41,111 nucleotides of DNA from Bacillota bacterium (GCA_012837615.1 DUQX01000034.1:1-41111), one strand, 5' to 3'; counted from the first letter of the stretch, positions 15,083 to 22,620 are shown. Notes: a model not told the origin generated them from the sequence alone. Made by a program: numbers and translations.

Positions 15083-16177
15083 TTGGCTTTAATTGCTCTA
15101 TCGGGTTACTATGGTTTTCATAATATTGGTGATGAAGCGATCCTTGAGGCAGTTGTTAACGCCCTGCGCCATCACCGTCCCGATGTGAAAATGGTTGTAT
15201 TTTCTGCTGATCCCCGCCATACTCGCAGGGCGTATGGTGTTGAAGCTGTATCGCGCACCAACCTTCCTGCTATCATACGTGTGCTCCGCAAAGCGGATTT
15301 GCTGATTAGCGGTGGCGGTGGGCTTCTGCAGGATGCAACCGGTCCCCGTTCTATTCCCTATTATTTGGGAATAATAAGGCTGGCCATGCTCCTGCAGACC
15401 AAGGTGGCTGTATATGCCCAGGGCCTTGGGCCGCTTCGTTCCGGGTGGAGTCGCTTCTGGGTAAAAAAGGTCCTCTCCGGGGTAGATTGGTTGAGCGTCA
15501 GGGATCAGGCGTCGGCCCGGTTGCTGGCTGAACTTGGGGTAAAAAGAGAAATCACTGTCACTGCAGATCCTGTTTTTTTCCTCGACCCCGTACCCCGGGA
15601 AGCGGTCGAATCTTTTTGGGAAGCATACGGGGTGAAAAGGCCGGGGAAGGAGTTTCTTGTCGGTGTGGCTCTCAGGCCTTATCCGGGGGAAACCTCTTTT
15701 GATGAAAGGCTTTTGGATGTTGTCAACGACGGGTGCAGGTTTTTGGAAAGGGAATATAATGCACAGCTTGTTTTTCTTCCCTACCATCTGAAGAAAGATC
15801 TGCCGCTGGCCAGAGCCCTCGTATCAAGGACATCCCGGGGAATAATTATTGAGAAGAGCTTCTCCTCGAGAGATATTTTAAGGCTGATGGGAGGGCTCAA
15901 TCTGCTCATTGGGATGCGATTGCATGCACTTATTTTCGCATCTATCTGTGGAGTGCCTTTTGTAGCCCTACCTTATGACCCCAAAGTTGACGCTTTTCTT
16001 CAATATATTGGAAAATCCGGTTTGCCCCTGCAAAGTTTAAACCTATCGCAGCTGCAGAAGGGTATTCGCGCTGCCCTGACAGAAGGGGATGAATATAAGG
16101 AAAATCTGCGCATTAAAATAGATGGGCAAAAAAGAGAAGTGCAGGAAGCAATAAAAAAAATTCTATCTTTGTTATAA
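15083..16177 (+). CDS. csaB: Polysaccharide pyruvyl transferase CsaB
   Basis: CsaB adds pyruvate ketals to secondary cell-wall polysaccharide, creating the ligand for SLH-domain S-layer proteins. The 364-aa product has the N-terminal GYYGFHNIGDEAILEAVV typical of the family, ADLLISGGGGLLQD near residue 75, a QGLGPLRSGW region near 113, and the C-terminal LIGMRLHALIFASICGVPFVAL near 275-296. The start is a TTG at 15083 behind GGAGGGGG. No SLH-domain gene is in the window. It is linked to the preceding exported protein, and a MITE lies 5 bp downstream. Confidence 0.9.
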   Translation: MALIALSGYYGFHNIGDEAILEAVVNALRHHRPDVKMVVFSADPRHTRRAYGVEAVSRTNLPAIIRVLRKADLLISGGGGLLQDATGPRSIPYYLGIIRLAMLLQTKVAVYAQGLGPLRSGWSRFWVKKVLSGVDWLSVRDQASARLLAELGVKREITVTADPVFFLDPVPREAVESFWEAYGVKRPGKEFLVGVALRPYPGETSFDERLLDVVNDGCRFLEREYNAQLVFLPYHLKKDLPLARALVSRTSRGIIIEKSFSSRDILRLMGGLNLLIGMRLHALIFASICGVPFVALPYDPKVDAFLQYIGKSGLPLQSLNLSQLQKGIRAALTEGDEYKENLRIKIDGQKREVQEAIKKILSLL

Positions 16178-16181
16178 TAAA

Positions 16182-16316
16182 TGTAACTGCTCAGCTATGA
16201 GCAAGATTGTCAGGTTATCAGATTGTCACGTTCAGAGGGACAGGTGCTATGACTTTTCGCACATCTGACACCTGCCGTTTCCTATGCCCTGATTGTGTTT
16301 GCTCTGAGCAGTTACA
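16182..16316 (+). mobile_element. MITE-like element, full copy B
   Basis: The 135-bp element has outer ends TGTAACTGCTCAG and CTGAGCAGTTACA and flanking AATAAA direct repeats (16176-16181 and 16317-16322). It is clearly homologous to copy A, including the central CACGTTCAGAG and CTGACACCTGCCGTT blocks. It was inserted just after the csaB stop. Confidence 0.8.
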
Positions 16317-16428
16317 AATAAATAATGATAAGGGGTTATGGAATAATAAGAGCGTTAATAATAAGATAATCTGTTAATAGAAAATCTGTGAATAGTTAAT
16401 ATGATTAGAGAAGGAGGTGCTGACCGGC

Positions 16429-16473
16429 GTGTTCATTTGCGCCGCGGCTTATCATGATATCTGTAAAAGTTAA
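16429..16473 (+). CDS. Putative 14-codon leader ORF overlapping the BFN gene start
   Basis: The strong site AAGGAGGTG (16411-16419) is 9 bases before this GTG, while the BFN start at 16454 has no ribosome site of its own. The leader reads MFICAAAYHDICKS and stops 17 bases inside the BFN gene, in a different frame. A hairpin CGGCG / CGCCG (16425-16444) lies within it. Either translation of the leader is coupled to the gene, or the hairpin brings the ribosome site close to the ATG. Confidence 0.4.
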   Translation: MFICAAAYHDICKS

Positions 16474-16909
16474 AGGCGTGGGACTTGATTCATCACACAA
16501 CCCCCTTCTCCTTCTGATTGACCAGGAGGAAACTATGGTGCTTCCGATCGGAATTGGCCTGGGTGAGGCGCAGACAATATCGCTTAAGCTTGAAGGGCAT
16601 GTTTTGCCCCGTCCTCTTACACATGACCTTATTGTCTCAATATGCAGCAGACTTGGTGCCACTATCCGGAAGGTCGTCGTAAACGATATTTATGAAGGAA
16701 CGTTCTATGCCCAGATATTTTTAGAAAAGGATGGAAAGGAAATAATACTGGATTCACGGCCAAGTGATGGAGTGGCCCTGGCCCTGACCAGCGGAACTCC
16801 ACTATTTATCTCTGAAAAAGTAGCAAAGCATTCGCTGCCTTTCGAAGAGATCCTTCAGGATAACAGTGATTTTATTTTTAATGATAAAGAAGATAAACCT
16901 TTACATTAA
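16454..16909 (+). CDS. Bifunctional nuclease (BFN, DUF151) domain protein
   Basis: The 151-aa product matches the BFN/DUF151 family, known from plants and Thermotoga for nuclease activity on RNA and DNA; in bacteria its role is poorly defined. The family pattern is clear: VKVKGVGLDSSHNPLLLLID, MVLPIGIGLGEAQTISLKLEG, RPLTHDLIVSICSRLGATI, VNDIYEGTFYAQIFLE and DSRPSDGVALALTSGTPLFI. ATG 16454 is the only in-frame start, and it gives the family's normal N-terminus, but it lacks a nearby ribosome site (see the leader ORF). Confidence 0.92.
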   Translation: MISVKVKGVGLDSSHNPLLLLIDQEETMVLPIGIGLGEAQTISLKLEGHVLPRPLTHDLIVSICSRLGATIRKVVVNDIYEGTFYAQIFLEKDGKEIILDSRPSDGVALALTSGTPLFISEKVAKHSLPFEEILQDNSDFIFNDKEDKPLH

Positions 16910-17044
16910 TAACCGGAATAACCGTCTTACTGCTGTACTTGTAAAAAAACGGGAATAAACCGAGGAAAAATAAAAACCTTATTAACTGTATTATAAAGCC
17001 CGGTTTTATTTGCTGCAGATCTACAAGTACGAGGGAGTGTAGCA

Positions 17045-18412
17045 ATGCCCAAAAAAATGGCACGAAAATTTATATTTTTAATCCTTTTTTTCTGCATATT
17101 TTGTTTTGCGTTAACCCCTGTTGCGAAACAGCAGGAAGAGAGAGCGCGCGATATTATTCTCCTGGAGATTAAGGGTATTATTACCAGGGGGCAAGCGGCT
17201 TTTGTGAAACGGCAGCTATCCGCAATAGATACCGATCTTGTCCAGGCTGTAATTATTGAAATAGATACTCCCGGAGGGTTGGTAGAAGCCACCCTGGATC
17301 TGACAAAATATTTTAATACTGCACCGGTCCCCATAATAGTATATGTGCATCCTGCCGGCGCGATCGCTGCCTCTGCAGGAGCTTTTCTTTTAATCAGTGC
17401 GGATATTGCCGCGATGGCCCCGGGAACAACAGTCGGCGCGGCCATGCCGGTTACCTTGTCTGCAGACGGCGCTGCAGAAAAGGCTGATGAAAAGACTATT
17501 AATTTTCTCGCCGGGCATATGAAAAGTATTGCCCGTCAGAAAGGGCGCCCCTCTGATCTGGCAGAAAGATTTGTTAAAGAGAATCTTACCCTGGATGCTT
17601 TTGAAGCCCAGGAGGGAGGCGTTTCCGATCTGGTGGTAGAAAATACGGCGCTCTTGCTGGAAAAAATTAACGGTTTTGAAGGGGAAAAAAACGGGAATCC
17701 TTTTGTTTTGAAAACAACAGGGGCAAGTATCCTGAAAAAAGATATGATTCCCAGAGAAAGGTTCCAGGATAAAATCAGCGATCCCCAGATAGCTTATCTT
17801 TTGCTGATAGCGGGAGCTCTAGGTCTCTATTTCGGACTGGGTATGCCGGGGACATTTATTCCCGAGGTTCTGGGAGCTATCTTTCTATTGTTGGGAATAT
17901 ACGGCATGGGACTTTTTGATACCAATACCACCGGAATAATATTCATCGTCCTGGGCTTTGGACTGCTGGTTACGGAAATATTTACGGCTGGTTTTGGAAT
18001 ACTGGGTATCGGAGGTGGGGTAAGCCTTTTGATCGGTTCTATTCTGCTGCCGAGCGAGCCGCTTATGGCACCGGACTGGTATTCCAGGTTTTTGGCCACT
18101 GCTTTAGGGGTTGCCCTGGGTTTCTTGGTCTTAAGTTTTTTAATCGTTACTATGTTAATCAGATCCAGGCGTATCTGGAAAAACAGGAAAACATTCTTTG
18201 ACCCGGCCTCAAAAGCGTTTGTTATGGAAGAGCTTTCACCTTACGGCACTGTCAAAATGCGTGGCGAACTCTGGAAAGCGTTCAGCCATGATGGTTCTAC
18301 TATTCCGCAAGGTTCGGAAGTGGAGATCATGAAGCAGGAAGGGCTTACCCTTGTTGTACGGAAAAGCAGCATACAGAAAAACAACAGCGAAAAAAGTCCT
18401 GATCGCGAATAA
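17045..18412 (+). CDS. nfeD: NfeD-type membrane serine protease (ClpP-class), long form
   Basis: Long NfeD proteins combine a ClpP-fold protease, membrane helices and a C-terminal OB-fold, and usually act with a stomatin/slipin. The 455-aa product has a signal or anchor segment (residues 8-26) and the protease domain ARDIILLEIKGIITRG, IIEIDTPGGLVEATLDLTK, GAIAASAGAFLLISADIA (nucleophile serine in AASAGAF near 112) and MAPGTTVGAA. The membrane block spans about 240-385, and the OB-fold is GTVKMRGELWKAFS to the end. The next gene is the expected slipin partner, 120 bp downstream. Confidence 0.94.
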   Translation: MPKKMARKFIFLILFFCIFCFALTPVAKQQEERARDIILLEIKGIITRGQAAFVKRQLSAIDTDLVQAVIIEIDTPGGLVEATLDLTKYFNTAPVPIIVYVHPAGAIAASAGAFLLISADIAAMAPGTTVGAAMPVTLSADGAAEKADEKTINFLAGHMKSIARQKGRPSDLAERFVKENLTLDAFEAQEGGVSDLVVENTALLLEKINGFEGEKNGNPFVLKTTGASILKKDMIPRERFQDKISDPQIAYLLLIAGALGLYFGLGMPGTFIPEVLGAIFLLLGIYGMGLFDTNTTGIIFIVLGFGLLVTEIFTAGFGILGIGGGVSLLIGSILLPSEPLMAPDWYSRFLATALGVALGFLVLSFLIVTMLIRSRRIWKNRKTFFDPASKAFVMEELSPYGTVKMRGELWKAFSHDGSTIPQGSEVEIMKQEGLTLVVRKSSIQKNNSEKSPDRE

Positions 18413-18446
18413 TTATTTAATGGTTAATCAGGACAGAACAAGCAAA

Positions 18447-18506
18447 AGCAAGAAAGAGAACCGTTCCCGTACTTGCGCGAAAGTAAGAACGAGAACTGTC
18501 CTCGGG
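18447..18506 (+). repeat. Copy of the GAACCGTCCCC-type intergenic repeat (nfeD-slipin gap)
   Basis: Two imperfect units, AAAGAGAACCGTTCCCG and AACGAGAACTGTCCTCGGG, are separated by TACTTGCGCGAAAG. They resemble the tandem array at 19432-19573. Confidence 0.6.
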
Positions 18507-18532
18507 TTTAATAAAAAATGGAGGTGCCCGTG

Positions 18533-19357
18533 ATGGAGATAATTTTAGCAGTGGTTTTTATCATCTTGGCTTTCCTTTATTCGGCATTAAAAGTCGTGCG
18601 GGAATACGAAAGGCTGGTTGTATTTCGCCTTGGCCACCTTGTAGGGGCCAGAGGGCCAGGCCTGGTTTTGCTTATTCCTATTCTGGATCGATTTGTAAGG
18701 GTTTCCCTGCGTGTAATTACCTTGGATGTTCCCACACAGGATGTAATTACCAGGGATAATGTTACCGCAAGTGTAAACGCGGTGGTCTATTACCGGGTAG
18801 TTAATCCGAGCTACGCCATCGTTAATGTAGAAAATTATATGTTTGCTACGGGACAGCTTGCACAGACAACTTTGCGCAGTGTGGCGGGGCAGGCCGAACT
18901 GGATGAACTGCTCTCGGAAAGGGATAAACTTAACCAGCAGATTCAGAAGATCCTCGATGAAGCTACAGACCCTTGGGGGATCAAGGTTACCGCTGTAGAG
19001 ATTAAGGATGTTAATATACCTGAAGGGTTACAGCGGGCAATTTCGCGGCAGGCCGCAGCCGAAAGGGAGAGAAGGGCTATTGTTATCCAGGCTGAAGGGG
19101 AAAAGCAGGCTTCGGAAAAACTTGCTGAAGCCGCTTCTGTCTTAGGAGCGAGCCAGGGTGGGTTGTTTATACGCCTTTTGCGCACCCTTCCGGAGATAGC
19201 TTCTCAACCGGGCAATATTATTGCTTTTCCCCTGCCGATGGAGCTGCGTTACCTGGCGGATTCATTAAACCAGTTCCAGCAGGCGGGTGGCGAAGGTGAC
19301 GTAGCGCGCTCCGAAGAAAAAGAAGTTCCTGAAGATGAAGAAAGCGAAAAAAGTTAA
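18533..19357 (+). CDS. Slipin / stomatin-like SPFH-domain membrane protein
   Basis: SPFH proteins form membrane microdomain scaffolds and in bacteria pair with NfeD. The 274-aa product has a single N-terminal membrane segment (residues 1-20), then the SPFH domain: VREYERLVVFRLGHLVGARG, PGLVLLIPILDRFVRVSLR, TQDVITRDNVTASVNAVVYYRV. The coiled-coil with AISRQAAAERERRAIVIQAEGE lies near 165-185, and a charged tail ends the protein. The ATG at 18533 is chosen because GGAGGTG lies 7 bases before; an earlier ATG 15 bases upstream overlaps that site. Confidence 0.95.
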   Translation: MEIILAVVFIILAFLYSALKVVREYERLVVFRLGHLVGARGPGLVLLIPILDRFVRVSLRVITLDVPTQDVITRDNVTASVNAVVYYRVVNPSYAIVNVENYMFATGQLAQTTLRSVAGQAELDELLSERDKLNQQIQKILDEATDPWGIKVTAVEIKDVNIPEGLQRAISRQAAAERERRAIVIQAEGEKQASEKLAEAASVLGASQGGLFIRLLRTLPEIASQPGNIIAFPLPMELRYLADSLNQFQQAGGEGDVARSEEKEVPEDEESEKS

Positions 19358-19431
19358 AAGATAGCTGATAAAAAAGAGCTGCATTGTATCTTATTTAGTT
19401 TTGCAATTGGTTTACTCTTTTTTTGTTTAGC

Positions 19432-19573
19432 GGAGGCAAGAAAAAGAACCGTCCCCAAACTTGCGCAAACTTGCGTAGCAGAAGCAAAAAGCAAGAAGCA
19501 AGAACGAGAACCGTCCCCGAACTTGCGCGAACTTGCCAAAAGCAAGAAAAAGAAGCTTTCCCGAAATTGCCTG
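19432..19573 (+). repeat. Tandem array of GAACCGTCCCC / ACTTGCGCGAACTTGC repeats
   Basis: Unit 1 (19445-19475) is AGAACCGTCCCC then AAACTTGCGCAAACTTGCG. Unit 2 (19506-19537) is GAGAACCGTCCCC then GAACTTGCGCGAACTTGCC. A decayed third unit follows at 19543-19573. AAGCAAGAA-type spacers lie between them. The array fills most of the gap between the slipin and ydcZ-like genes and has no coding sign. Confidence 0.7.
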
Positions 19574-19574
19574 C

Positions 19575-20021
19575 TTACTGTAGCAGCATAAGGCGGGTTC
19601 CAACTACCAGCAGGGCTAGCCCTGCGGCTTTCCACCAGGAAAAAGGTATTGCCTGCAAACCGAAAAGGCCGAAATGATCTATAAGAAATGCGGTGGTAAC
19701 CTGTGCAGCCACGATTGCAGTAGTGGCATTGGCCGCTCCTATTTTGGGAATACTCGCTGCAACCGCATATGTGATAAGAACAATAAGCATCCCGCCCATG
19801 AAAGAATACCAGGGTGCACCGGTAAATTTAAAAATATCTCCATGGCCGAGTCTCAAAGGAAACAGGGCAATAAAAGCTGTTAGAAGGCCGATAATCATAA
19901 CTATAAACGTTGCCTCCAGCAGGCCGACTATTTTCCCAAGAGCCGCATTTACTGCTCCCTGGAAAGCCATTATTGCTCCCGCCAGGGCTGCCAGGAGAAG
20001 TGCTAATACATCCAATTTCAT
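19575..20021 (-). CDS. YdcZ-family (DUF606) small membrane transporter, DMT superfamily
   Basis: The 148-aa product has four or five hydrophobic helices and the family features MAFQGAVNAALGKIVG near residues 18-33, FTGAPWYSFMGGMLIVLITY near 66-85, and IGAANATTAIVAAQVTTAFLIDHFG near 94-118. It belongs to the half-size drug/metabolite transporters, which may act as dimers; the substrate is unknown. The ORF is isolated between repeats and an HTH gene. Confidence 0.88.
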   Translation of the reverse strand: MKLDVLALLLAALAGAIMAFQGAVNAALGKIVGLLEATFIVMIIGLLTAFIALFPLRLGHGDIFKFTGAPWYSFMGGMLIVLITYAVAASIPKIGAANATTAIVAAQVTTAFLIDHFGLFGLQAIPFSWWKAAGLALLVVGTRLMLLQ

Positions 20022-20171
20022 ATTTTTTGTCGAACCCCTTGCCGGTATAATAAGGAAATTCTGTTGAAACAGCTCAGGCTTAATGAATTGCTGGGTGCTA
20101 TCAGTCTATATCTTTCCCGTCGAGGAATATTTCAAACATCAAAAAACGACGTATCGACATTTCCCGGGAAA

Positions 20172-20585
20172 TCATTTTTTATTTTTTCCTCTGTCACGTT
20201 TAAGTTTTATCGCCTTTAAATATAACAGCAACCCCTCCTTTTCATTGCTGGACAGTGAGGCGATTTCTTTAACTGCAGTATCCAGCTCGGGATCCCTTAT
20301 TATTTCTTTCCAATGAGGCGGTGCCTCCTGGTAATAATTTTTTTTCCCCTTATTTGATTTATCATTAATAAAACCTGCAGCGGCCATTATTTCTTCAAAG
20401 GTCAGCCCCAGGTGAGGAGCCAGCCGCTTAAGAAGAAGCGCATTGGTAATGTTGCGTTCTCCTCGTTCAATTCTCGATAAATATGAAGGACTCAAGCCTG
20501 ACAATTCGGAGAGTTGATTGAGAGTTAATTTTTTCTTTTTACGCAGGTCTTTGAGTAATTTTCCGAAATCGGGCAGTTTATCCAT
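20172..20585 (-). CDS. XRE-family helix-turn-helix transcriptional regulator
   Basis: The 137-aa product has a complete N-terminal HTH_3 domain (residues 8-65): LLKDLRKKKKLTLNQLSELSGLSPSYLSRIERGERN, with the recognition helix SPSYLSRIE. Past a polar linker, the C-terminal half (WKEIIRDPELDTAVKEIASLSSNEKEGLLLYLK) resembles the tail of SinR/AnsR-like or phage-type regulators that mediate oligomerisation. It has its own minus-strand promoter and is divergent from another small HTH gene across a 152-bp region rich in inverted repeats, where it may bind. Confidence 0.9.
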   Translation of the reverse strand: MDKLPDFGKLLKDLRKKKKLTLNQLSELSGLSPSYLSRIERGERNITNALLLKRLAPHLGLTFEEIMAAAGFINDKSNKGKKNYYQEAPPHWKEIIRDPELDTAVKEIASLSSNEKEGLLLYLKAIKLKRDRGKNKK

Positions 20586-20618
20586 TTATAGTCCCTCTCT
20601 TTTTTCCTTATTATTAAG

Positions 20619-20647
20619 ATTATAAGAAAAAATACGCCTCCAGGCAA
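20619..20647 (-). promoter_or_regulatory. Promoter of the XRE regulator gene with flanking inverted repeat
   Basis: On the minus strand TTGCCT (20647-20642) and TATAAT (20624-20619) are 17 bp apart. The inverted repeat TACGCC (20633-20638) / GGCGTA (20657-20662) straddles the -35 and could be an operator. Confidence 0.7.
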
Positions 20648-20668
20648 TGTTTGTAAGGCGTAATAATA

Positions 20669-20682
20669 TTGACAGTTGTCAT
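20669..20682. promoter_or_regulatory. Operator-like palindrome 1
   Basis: TTGACAGTTGTCAT contains the perfect palindrome TGACA-GT-TGTCA and covers the -35. It has the same layout as palindrome 2, centred 29 bp downstream. Confidence 0.55.
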
Positions 20683-20696
20683 ATATATGGTAAAAT
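20669..20696 (+). promoter_or_regulatory. Promoter of the small HTH gene
   Basis: TTGACA (20669-20674) and TAAAAT (20691-20696) are separated by 16 bp. The -35 is embedded in the first operator palindrome. Confidence 0.7.
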
Positions 20697-20697
20697 A

Positions 20698-20711
20698 TTG
20701 CCAGTTGGCAA
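20698..20711. promoter_or_regulatory. Operator-like palindrome 2
   Basis: TTGCCA-GT-TGGCAA is a perfect 14-bp palindrome just after the -10, over the likely transcription start. Binding here would block initiation. Confidence 0.6.
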
Positions 20712-20737
20712 ATTACGCCATAAAAGGAGGGCTATTT

Positions 20738-20959
20738 TTGTACCTGGGGATAAGAATTGATTTACTGGAGCAACTGATACGTGATAAATGTTGGAAGAAA
20801 AAGGAAGTGGCTGATATGTTGGGTATCAACTACTCTCACTTTCACCGAATATTAATGGGGAAGCGAAATCCGGGGAGCAAATTTTTTTGCGGATTTCTTA
20901 ATCTTTGCAAAAAAGAAAATCTCAAATTTGAAGATTATGTTTTTATTAAGAAGAAATAA
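20738..20959 (+). CDS. Small HTH (Cro/XRE-like) DNA-binding protein, 73 aa
   Basis: Translation probably begins at TTG 20738, 6 bases after AAAGGAGGG; earlier in-frame codons overlap the promoter and operators. The product has a compact helix-turn-helix: LLEQLIRDKCWKKKEVADML, then GINYSHFHRILMGKRNPG as recognition helix and turn, then FFCGFLNLCKKENLKFEDYV. Nothing else is attached, as in Cro-like proteins. Twin palindromes in its promoter suggest self-control or control by the divergent XRE regulator. The target genes are unknown, and no phage genes are nearby. Confidence 0.75.
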   Translation: MYLGIRIDLLEQLIRDKCWKKKEVADMLGINYSHFHRILMGKRNPGSKFFCGFLNLCKKENLKFEDYVFIKKK

Positions 20960-20969
20960 TATCAAAACT

Positions 20970-21539
20970 CTACTCAGGGAAAAAATGATTTTCCCATACA
21001 GTGGGTTTGAGGTGCCGTCCTTCGAGAGCCGCTGCGCAGGTTTCCGGCAGCAAATCGATGCGGCTGCAAAGTGAAGTAATTATGTTTTTATTTTTTTTAT
21101 AATTAACCGGTCCAAAAGGAACGAAATAAATACCTTTATTTTTTATCAGTAAGGATAGGGAGTTCAGAGAAACGGAGAGCTCTTTTTCAAAGGCCGGAAC
21201 TAGCACCAGGGGGAAAAGATTGCCGTAATTTTCCGGAACGATCTTTTCTAAAATATTCAAAAAACGCCTTGAACGCGCAATAACGACCAGTAAATCTAAA
21301 AAAGGGCCATCTAGTCTATCCGCCTTATTGTCGAAATCTCGTTTTTTTATATTTAAGTGTTGAAATATGTTTTTTAATCTGGTCTTAATGTTTTCCTCTT
21401 CTTTCTTTTCTTCGGGAAAAAGAATTATTAAAAGTTCTGCTCCCTGCAGCATTAATTTTTCTATTTCTTTAAGGATTCTAGTATCCCCAAGCTGACCAAT
21501 TGTAAGAGCAAAACCAATTTTTTTGCCTCGTAAAATCAT
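20970..21539 (-). CDS. Divergent SpoVFB/DpaB-like (dipicolinate synthase subunit B) flavoprotein
   Basis: The 189-aa product aligns by eye with dipicolinate synthase subunit B, which with DpaA makes spore dipicolinate. The N-terminal LRGKKIGFALT, EIEKLMLQGAELLIILFP and C-terminal NKGIYFVPFGPVNYKKN and CAAALEGRHLKPT are recognisable. The flavin-contacting motifs known in the family (TGSHCT after strand 1, and APLTGNT mid-protein) are not present; the sequence reads IGQLGD and VIARSRRFLN there. ATG 21539 is preferred, behind GGGAGGTG. It follows dapB on the same strand by 70 bp, without dpaA between them. It may be a decayed or repurposed paralogue. Confidence 0.72.
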   Translation of the reverse strand: MILRGKKIGFALTIGQLGDTRILKEIEKLMLQGAELLIILFPEEKKEEENIKTRLKNIFQHLNIKKRDFDNKADRLDGPFLDLLVVIARSRRFLNILEKIVPENYGNLFPLVLVPAFEKELSVSLNSLSLLIKNKGIYFVPFGPVNYKKNKNIITSLCSRIDLLPETCAAALEGRHLKPTVWENHFFPE

Positions 21540-21609
21540 TATTAACAAACACCTCCCGGGAATCACTTTATGTTATGCTCTTTTCCCGTAGATGGTGCTT
21601 TTTAAAACT

Positions 21610-22410
21610 TTACCATTCAAGAAGATTTTCCAGGCCATAAACCAGCCCTTTCATGGTTACAGCTTTTTTGACGGCAAAGATGACTCCTGGCATGAAAGAT
21701 TTGCGATCAATGGAGTCATGACGAATAGTCAGTGTCTGACCCACGCCTCCGAAGATAACCTCCTGGTGGGCAACTAGACCGCTTAGTCTGACACTGTGGA
21801 TATGAATCTTGTCCTGAACCGCTCCCCTTGCACCTGTTAGCTTAATGAGTTCTTCTTTCTCCGGAGGGTCCTCTTCCCGGCTATCGATGATTATATTCGC
21901 TGTTTTCAGGGCGGTCCCCGAAGGAGCATCAATTTTTTGATCGTGATGCAGTTCAATTATTTCTGCCTGGGGGAAATATCGTGCTGCTATGGAAGCGAAT
22001 TTCATCATCAGCACCGCGCCGAGGGCAAAATTCGGTGCGATGATAGCGCTGAGGCCTGAGGATTCTACCTGCTGCTCTATACGGGAAAGATCAACCTGCG
22101 TAATGCCGGTGGTACCAACTACAGGCCTTACTCCACATTGTAAGGCAAGCTCAATATTATTAATTACGGCCATCGGGGTCGTAAAATCGACAATAACGCC
22201 GGGTTGAGCTTTTTCCAGGGAACTTCTGGTCAATCTGTCAATACTAATTCCCAGCGGTTTTTTCCCCAACATTTCACCTATGTCTTCGTGCTCACCACAA
22301 AGATCAAAAGCTGCAACCAGCTCCAGGTCTTCTTCGTCCAGGATGGCGTTGCATACTTCGCGGCCCATACGACCGTAGGCTCCGCTTACAGCAACTTTTA
22401 TTTTTTCCAT
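21610..22410 (-). CDS. dapB: 4-hydroxy-tetrahydrodipicolinate reductase
   Basis: DapB reduces 4-hydroxy-tetrahydrodipicolinate with NAD(P)H in the lysine/diaminopimelate pathway, which also feeds dipicolinate synthesis in spores. The 266-aa product has the nucleotide motif VAVSGAYGRMGREV at residues 5-18, VVGTTGITQ near 95, and the catalytic IIELHHDQKIDAPSGTAL near 148-165 with both histidines and the lysine. The ATG follows AAAGGGG. It probably leads a two-gene operon with the SpoVFB-like gene. I looked for a lysine riboswitch upstream and saw none. Confidence 0.96.
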   Translation of the reverse strand: MEKIKVAVSGAYGRMGREVCNAILDEEDLELVAAFDLCGEHEDIGEMLGKKPLGISIDRLTRSSLEKAQPGVIVDFTTPMAVINNIELALQCGVRPVVGTTGITQVDLSRIEQQVESSGLSAIIAPNFALGAVLMMKFASIAARYFPQAEIIELHHDQKIDAPSGTALKTANIIIDSREEDPPEKEELIKLTGARGAVQDKIHIHSVRLSGLVAHQEVIFGGVGQTLTIRHDSIDRKSFMPGVIFAVKKAVTMKGLVYGLENLLEW

Positions 22411-22522
22411 GTTTTAACCCCTTTCCAACTCATCTTTTTGATTTATTTTGTTAGAAAATTTTTCAACGGCGAAGTTCCTACAGTTGTATGGCTGTAGTGA
22501 GCTCCGGACTGCATCTCTCTAT

Positions 22523-22551
22523 ATTCTCCTAGATGAACCAAAAGATGTCAA
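22523..22551 (-). promoter_or_regulatory. Possible dapB promoter
   Basis: A perfect TTGACA lies on the minus strand at 22551-22546. The best -10 (GAGAAT, 17 bp away, or GAATAT, 19 bp away) is poor, so this is tentative. A 6-8-6 inverted repeat (CTACAG / CTGTAG) lies in the leader near 22477-22496. Confidence 0.35.
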
Positions 22552-22620
22552 GAATTCCTCTCCAAAAAGCGGGGCAACTTAAATATAGAAAAAAAGTAGT
22601 AAAAAGGAGAGTCATCGAAT

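Noticed and set aside
15098-15787. 229-codon open frame antisense to csaB
   Set aside because: It is a shadow frame; csaB motifs on the plus strand are unambiguous.
20172-20959. Prophage immunity region
   Set aside because: The divergent HTH pair looks phage-like, but there are no integrase, structural or lysis genes nearby, and the flanks are metabolic and sporulation genes.
22411-22620. Lysine riboswitch or T-box ahead of dapB
   Set aside because: The leader is too short for the L-box, has no AGAGG-type lysine aptamer core, and no T-box TGGNACCGCG sequence is present. Only a 6-bp inverted repeat was found.
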